A stretch of DNA of 8,716 nt. Origin: DAOUCV01 sp034432095 (GTDB lineage: Bacteria > Chloroflexota > Dehalococcoidia > Dehalococcoidales > UBA2162). Below are positions 5,650 to 8,716 of this stretch, in pieces. The stretch is taken from the NCBI GenBank assembly GCA_034432095.1, contig DAOUCV010000017.1, forward strand, positions 1 to 8,716. The letters are read 5' to 3'. The first letter of the stretch is position 1; each line of letters opens with the position of its first letter. A program made the translations under genes and the position numbers. Below the pieces are notes generated by a model. It was not told where the DNA came from. It made no database searches and was given only the letters and a program-made list of their open reading frames with translations.

Positions 5650-8283
5650 ATGACAAGAATTATTAACGGGTTGGTAGCGCTAATCTTGCTCGTAGGTATA
5701 ATCTGTCTTTTGCCCGCACAAGCAGTTATGGCAGCCCAGAGTATCGTGCCCCCTCCAAACATGGTGAGTTGGTGGACGGGCGATGGCAATGCTCAAGATT
5801 TCATTGGTAGTAATCACGGCACACTGATGAATGGCGCTGCTTTTGCTAGTGGAAAAGCTGGGCAGGCATTTAGTCTCGATGGAATCAATGATTATATCAA
5901 TGTGGGACGAACAGATTTTACGAACACCCTGACTATTGAGGCCTGGGTATATCCAAAGTCCTTTGGCGCTTACTCAACAATATATGCAAGGTGGTATGAT
6001 GGCACCTGGCCTGATAGGGGCGTGGTCTTTCAGATAAGAAGTAATAGCCACCTCAGGCTTGGTGTAATTGATGATAGTAACATTCTGGACGGAGCTTACA
6101 CTTTTCAGGCGAATCAATGGTATCATGTGGCTGGAGTATGGGACGGTTCAACTTCTAGAGTGTATGTAAATGGCATTGAAGTAGGTAGAAGGAACACGTC
6201 GGGTGTATTCACCAATCAGAATGTTGACGCCTCGATAGGAAGAGACCCGTATCCAGCTCAGTACTATTTCAATGGTCTCATTGATGAAGTTACTATTTAT
6301 GACCGTGCCCTCTCTCCCACTGAAATTCAGGCGATTTTTGCTGCTGGCTCTGACGGTAAATTCAAGGACAAGACTCCACCTACTACAGAGGTCAGTCTCT
6401 CAGGCACCGTTGGTAATGATGGCTGGTACCGCTCCGATGTTCAGGTGATATTGACGTCTTCGGACAATCCCGGGGGTTCCGGGGTCAAGAAGACGGAGTA
6501 CAGCTTTGATGGAACTAATTGGAATACATACAACGGCCCGTTCGTGGTTACTGGCGAGGGGCTAACTACTTTCTATTATCGCTCGGTTGACAATGCAGGG
6601 AACGTGGAGGTAGAGTCACGCATCCCAGGATTCCACCAGGTTAACATGACTGGAGTGTTCAACTCCGATGCTTATACCAAGTATCAGAACTACGAAGACC
6701 CACCGAACGACGGTTATTATCAGGTCTACCCAGGTACATCATATGCTGACTCCATCTATGGGGCTATCCCCATGGACATGAAACCAAAAGGGACAAACAA
6801 TGTCTGGCTTAGCAAGGGGCTTGAGCGCACGGTGTCATTCCCGACACAACTCACACTCAACATGAATGTGCCGAATGCGACGAATATCTGGCTAGTTGGT
6901 TTTGATGGCGGTTGGGTCTTCGGTGGGACTCAAGTGGACATACGTTACACTATTGATGGCGTAACGCGTACTGCTACATACTATCCTAACGATTGGTGCT
7001 GGAGCGGAACCGGTGCTAACCTTCATCTTTGGGTAAGCGGCGACCATGCCGATATCGCTGTGGCTAGGATTGACTTGCCTGCCCCCGGCAACGTTACTAA
7101 CGTCACTGTCATAGACGTTGATGGGTCGGCACAGGCTTCCATTCCCGTTTTTGCTGTGACTGTAAGGTATGAAAATCCAATCTTCAAGTCGGCCACTGTG
7201 AAAATAGATAAGACCGCGCCTATTCTGACTTTTGGAGCACCAACCCCGGCCCCCAACGCTGCCGGTTGGCACAATAGCGATGTATCAATAAGTTTTACTG
7301 CCGCAGATGCGCTATCCGGAGTAGCCTCTACCAGCATTCCTTCGCCGCTAGTGCTCACTACCGAAGGGGATAATGTTACTGGTGATGTCACTGTAACTGA
7401 CGTGGCTGGTAACAGTGCTACCTTCACCAGCCCAGCGGTGAAGATTGATAAGACTGCACCCCATATCTCAGCCACCAGGGCAACGGAACCGAATGCTGCG
7501 GGTTGGAATAATACTGAAGTGACGGTGAGTTTTACGGCTACCGACACTGGTTCTGGAGTGGAGACCTGTTCTGCACCAATCACCGTGTCAACGGAGGGTG
7601 CCAACCAGTTCGTCACCGGCACGGCTACGGATAAAGCAGGCAATACTGCCAGCACCACTGTGAGTGGCATAAGCATAGATAAGACCGCTCCCGCGATTAT
7701 TATAACTGCTCCGGTAACGCAAGAATATTCAACTGGCGATACCATCACCATAAACTATGCCGTTGCTGATAGTCTTTCGGGATTAGAGAGCGTCATAGCC
7801 ACTCTGGATGGCGTCCCGGTAAGCCAGGGCCAGACAATCAATTTGGCGGATAAAGCGGGTAACCATACTTTCACCGTCACCTGCACTGATGTTGCGGGCA
7901 ACGCTGCTACAAAGTCAGTAAGCTTCAGCGTAGCTATTGCCGCGAATATTGACATCAACCCGGACACTTTGAACCCCAAGAGCAAGGGCAATCCTGTCAC
8001 TGCCTACATTGAACTTCCCGAAGGCTACGATGTCAGACAGATTGACGTAAGCACGGTAAAGCTAAAGGTCAACGGGACTAAGATTACCGCTCAGGCAAAG
8101 CCAACTGCCGTGGGAGACTACGACGGTGACGGCATTGCTGACCTGATGGTTAAGTTTGACCGCGAGGTGCTTATTGCCAACCTTAGTGGGCAAAGTGGCG
8201 ACATTACTCTGACGATTAGTGGTTCGCTGACAAACGGGATAGAGTTCACGGGAACAGATACGATAAGGGTCTTGGCAAAGTAA
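5650..8283 (+). CDS. Secreted LamG / Ig-repeat mosaic surface protein
   Basis: This 877-residue exported protein probably binds glycans or other surface ligands. The start at 5650 has GGGAGGTG at 5639-5646 and gives a clean signal peptide: MTRIING, a hydrophobic core (8-21), and a likely cut after AVMA (about residue 28). The frame extends to an ATG at 5575, but that start lacks a ribosome site and precedes the promoter. Domains: LamG/concanavalin-like 38-235 (VSWWTGDGN, then SLDGINDYI, LTIEAWVYP, GLIDEVTIYDRALS); an OmpL47-like domain 240-321 (DKTPPTTEVSLSG, YSFDGTNW, YYRSVDNAGN); an unrecognised beta-rich region 325-518; three Ig-like repeats from 519 to about 760 separated by IDKTAP; and a C-terminal module 766-877 with a DYDGDG loop (Asp823, Asp825, Asp827) like a calcium site. 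No catalytic residues or sorting motif were recognised. It is followed by its own terminator, so it is likely monocistronic. Confidence 0.85.
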   Translation: MTRIINGLVALILLVGIICLLPAQAVMAAQSIVPPPNMVSWWTGDGNAQDFIGSNHGTLMNGAAFASGKAGQAFSLDGINDYINVGRTDFTNTLTIEAWVYPKSFGAYSTIYARWYDGTWPDRGVVFQIRSNSHLRLGVIDDSNILDGAYTFQANQWYHVAGVWDGSTSRVYVNGIEVGRRNTSGVFTNQNVDASIGRDPYPAQYYFNGLIDEVTIYDRALSPTEIQAIFAAGSDGKFKDKTPPTTEVSLSGTVGNDGWYRSDVQVILTSSDNPGGSGVKKTEYSFDGTNWNTYNGPFVVTGEGLTTFYYRSVDNAGNVEVESRIPGFHQVNMTGVFNSDAYTKYQNYEDPPNDGYYQVYPGTSYADSIYGAIPMDMKPKGTNNVWLSKGLERTVSFPTQLTLNMNVPNATNIWLVGFDGGWVFGGTQVDIRYTIDGVTRTATYYPNDWCWSGTGANLHLWVSGDHADIAVARIDLPAPGNVTNVTVIDVDGSAQASIPVFAVTVRYENPIFKSATVKIDKTAPILTFGAPTPAPNAAGWHNSDVSISFTAADALSGVASTSIPSPLVLTTEGDNVTGDVTVTDVAGNSATFTSPAVKIDKTAPHISATRATEPNAAGWNNTEVTVSFTATDTGSGVETCSAPITVSTEGANQFVTGTATDKAGNTASTTVSGISIDKTAPAIIITAPVTQEYSTGDTITINYAVADSLSGLESVIATLDGVPVSQGQTINLADKAGNHTFTVTCTDVAGNAATKSVSFSVAIAANIDINPDTLNPKSKGNPVTAYIELPEGYDVRQIDVSTVKLKVNGTKITAQAKPTAVGDYDGDGIADLMVKFDREVLIANLSGQSGDITLTISGSLTNGIEFTGTDTIRVLAK
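7204..7938 (+). repeat. Three Ig-like domain repeats inside the mosaic protein
   Basis: The linker IDKTAP recurs at 7204-7221, 7444-7461 and 7675-7692, spaced 240 and 231 bases (80 and 77 residues). Repeats 1 and 2 are close: both carry NAAGW, a conserved SFTA stretch and a TEG turn. Repeat 3 is more diverged and has EYSTGDTITINYAVAD in place of the NAAGW segment. All three contain a DxAGN turn. A related DKTPP linker sits at 6367-6381. Synonymous positions differ between copies, so the duplication is not recent. Confidence 0.75.
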
Positions 8284-8314
8284 CCAGGGAAGTTCCGGGA
8301 AACGAGTGAAACAG

Positions 8315-8349
8315 GATGGCGGGCTTAGTGCTGCCCGCCATCACTTTTT
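8315..8349 (+). terminator. Intrinsic terminator after the mosaic protein
   Basis: GATGGCGGGC (8315-8324) pairs perfectly with GCCCGCCATC (8333-8342) around an 8-base loop, followed by AC and TTTTT (8345-8349). The GC-rich 10-bp stem and U-tract, 31 bases after the stop codon, make it a standard terminator. Confidence 0.9.
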
Positions 8350-8716
8350 ACGATAAAGCCACAGGTCTGCTCCAGTTACCTCACAAGTACCGATTGTCCC
8401 CTAAGGTCTCCCAGCAGCGTAATGGCGATATTATTACCTGTCTTTCACGAGTGGAAGTTATCCAGTAGCCAAGAAGGCTGAAAAGCTGAAGCTAAATGAT
8501 GGTAATAAAGACGCAAGAATGGTAATAGTATTACCTAAACTGGGCCATGGGGGACAGTTCCCGAACTTTTATTCGAGAAGAAGCACCTGATTCCGGCGGT
8601 GCAGCAGTTGCTGGTATCTCAATACAGACCGTAATGAATTAAACTATCTAGGTGTATCCGTATTATGCTGGAGTGATTTAAGGATTTTACCATTACTGAA
8701 TAATAAAGAATAATCA
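8350..8716. other. Intergenic tail without a convincing gene
   Basis: No coding region with a proper start is visible on either strand. An open frame at 8423-8590 reads plausibly (ending ARMVIVLPKLGHGG, then QFPNFYSRRST) but has no initiation site and its length is not beyond chance. Motifs present are ATGGTAATA at 8499-8507 and 8519-8527 (20 bp apart), TATTACC at 8432-8438 and 8529-8535 in inverted orientation, TGTCCCC (8395-8401) opposite GGGGACA (8550-8556), and the 18-base motif at 8598-8615 shared with 5454-5472. The region might contain decayed coding sequence. Confidence 0.35.

Noticed and set aside
7023..7751. Long - strand open frame (242 codons) opposite the mosaic gene
   Set aside because: It lies wholly inside the + strand coding region and its repeated composition mirrors the Ig-like repeats. 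It has no ribosome binding site or recognisable domain.
8395..8556. TGTCCCC/GGGGACA inverted pair as ends of a small mobile element
   Set aside because: Only seven bases match, no flanking target duplication is evident, and the interior has no transposase.
8423..8590. Open frame of 55 codons in the right-hand tail
   Set aside because: There is no start codon with a ribosome binding site, the length is compatible with chance, and the translated sequence matched no family I recognise.

Overview
The window looks like a bacterial chromosome segment of moderate GC from an organism with a lipoprotein-bearing, secretory cell surface. The style of the genes resembles Chloroflexota, especially uncultured Dehalococcoidia: an E/K-rich linker after a lipobox, family 5 solute-binding proteins, LamG/Ig mosaics ending in an 'IDINPDTLNP ... 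GDYDGDG' module, and Zn-ribbon plus winged-helix proteins. This placement is an inference from sequence style and is only moderately secure. There are four coding regions on the + strand, the barest start of a divergent gene on the - strand at the left edge, and no RNA genes, CRISPR array or complete mobile element that I can see.

Left module (1-3061). A divergent regulatory region holds three tandem 22-bp imperfect repeats (43-108), a consensus-like sigma70 promoter (129-158), and on the - strand a strong ribosome binding site inside a hairpin just before a start codon at position 8. The + strand promoter would drive a cytosolic Zn-ribbon/winged-helix protein (232-738). One base later follows a large type II membrane-anchored surface protein (740-3061) with a ZU5-like domain, a predicted papain/C39-like cysteine peptidase domain (Cys300, His405, Asp421) and C-terminal beta domains. 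The pair looks like an operon joining a DNA-binding or signalling partner to a surface peptidase. The junction suggests tight translational coupling or a split of one longer protein.

Middle module (3168-5354). A near-perfect promoter (TTGACA, 17 bp, TAGAAT) is followed by a leader of about 260 nt. The leader contains mutually exclusive hairpins, one of them terminator-like. It precedes a family 5 peptide/oligosaccharide-type solute-binding lipoprotein. No permease or ATPase genes lie beside it, and a perfect 38-bp palindromic terminator closes the unit.

Right module (5584-8349). An extended -10 promoter drives a secreted 877-residue mosaic protein: signal peptide, LamG/concanavalin-like domain, OmpL47-like domain, an unrecognised beta-rich domain, three Ig-like repeats joined by 'IDKTAP' linkers, and a C-terminal module with a DxDxDG calcium-type loop. 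A strong intrinsic terminator follows. The last roughly 370 bases hold no convincing gene but contain several short repeated motifs.

Taken together, the window encodes cell-surface functions (sensing or proteolysis, solute capture, glycan or surface adhesion) in three separately transcribed units, two of which have elaborate 5' control regions.
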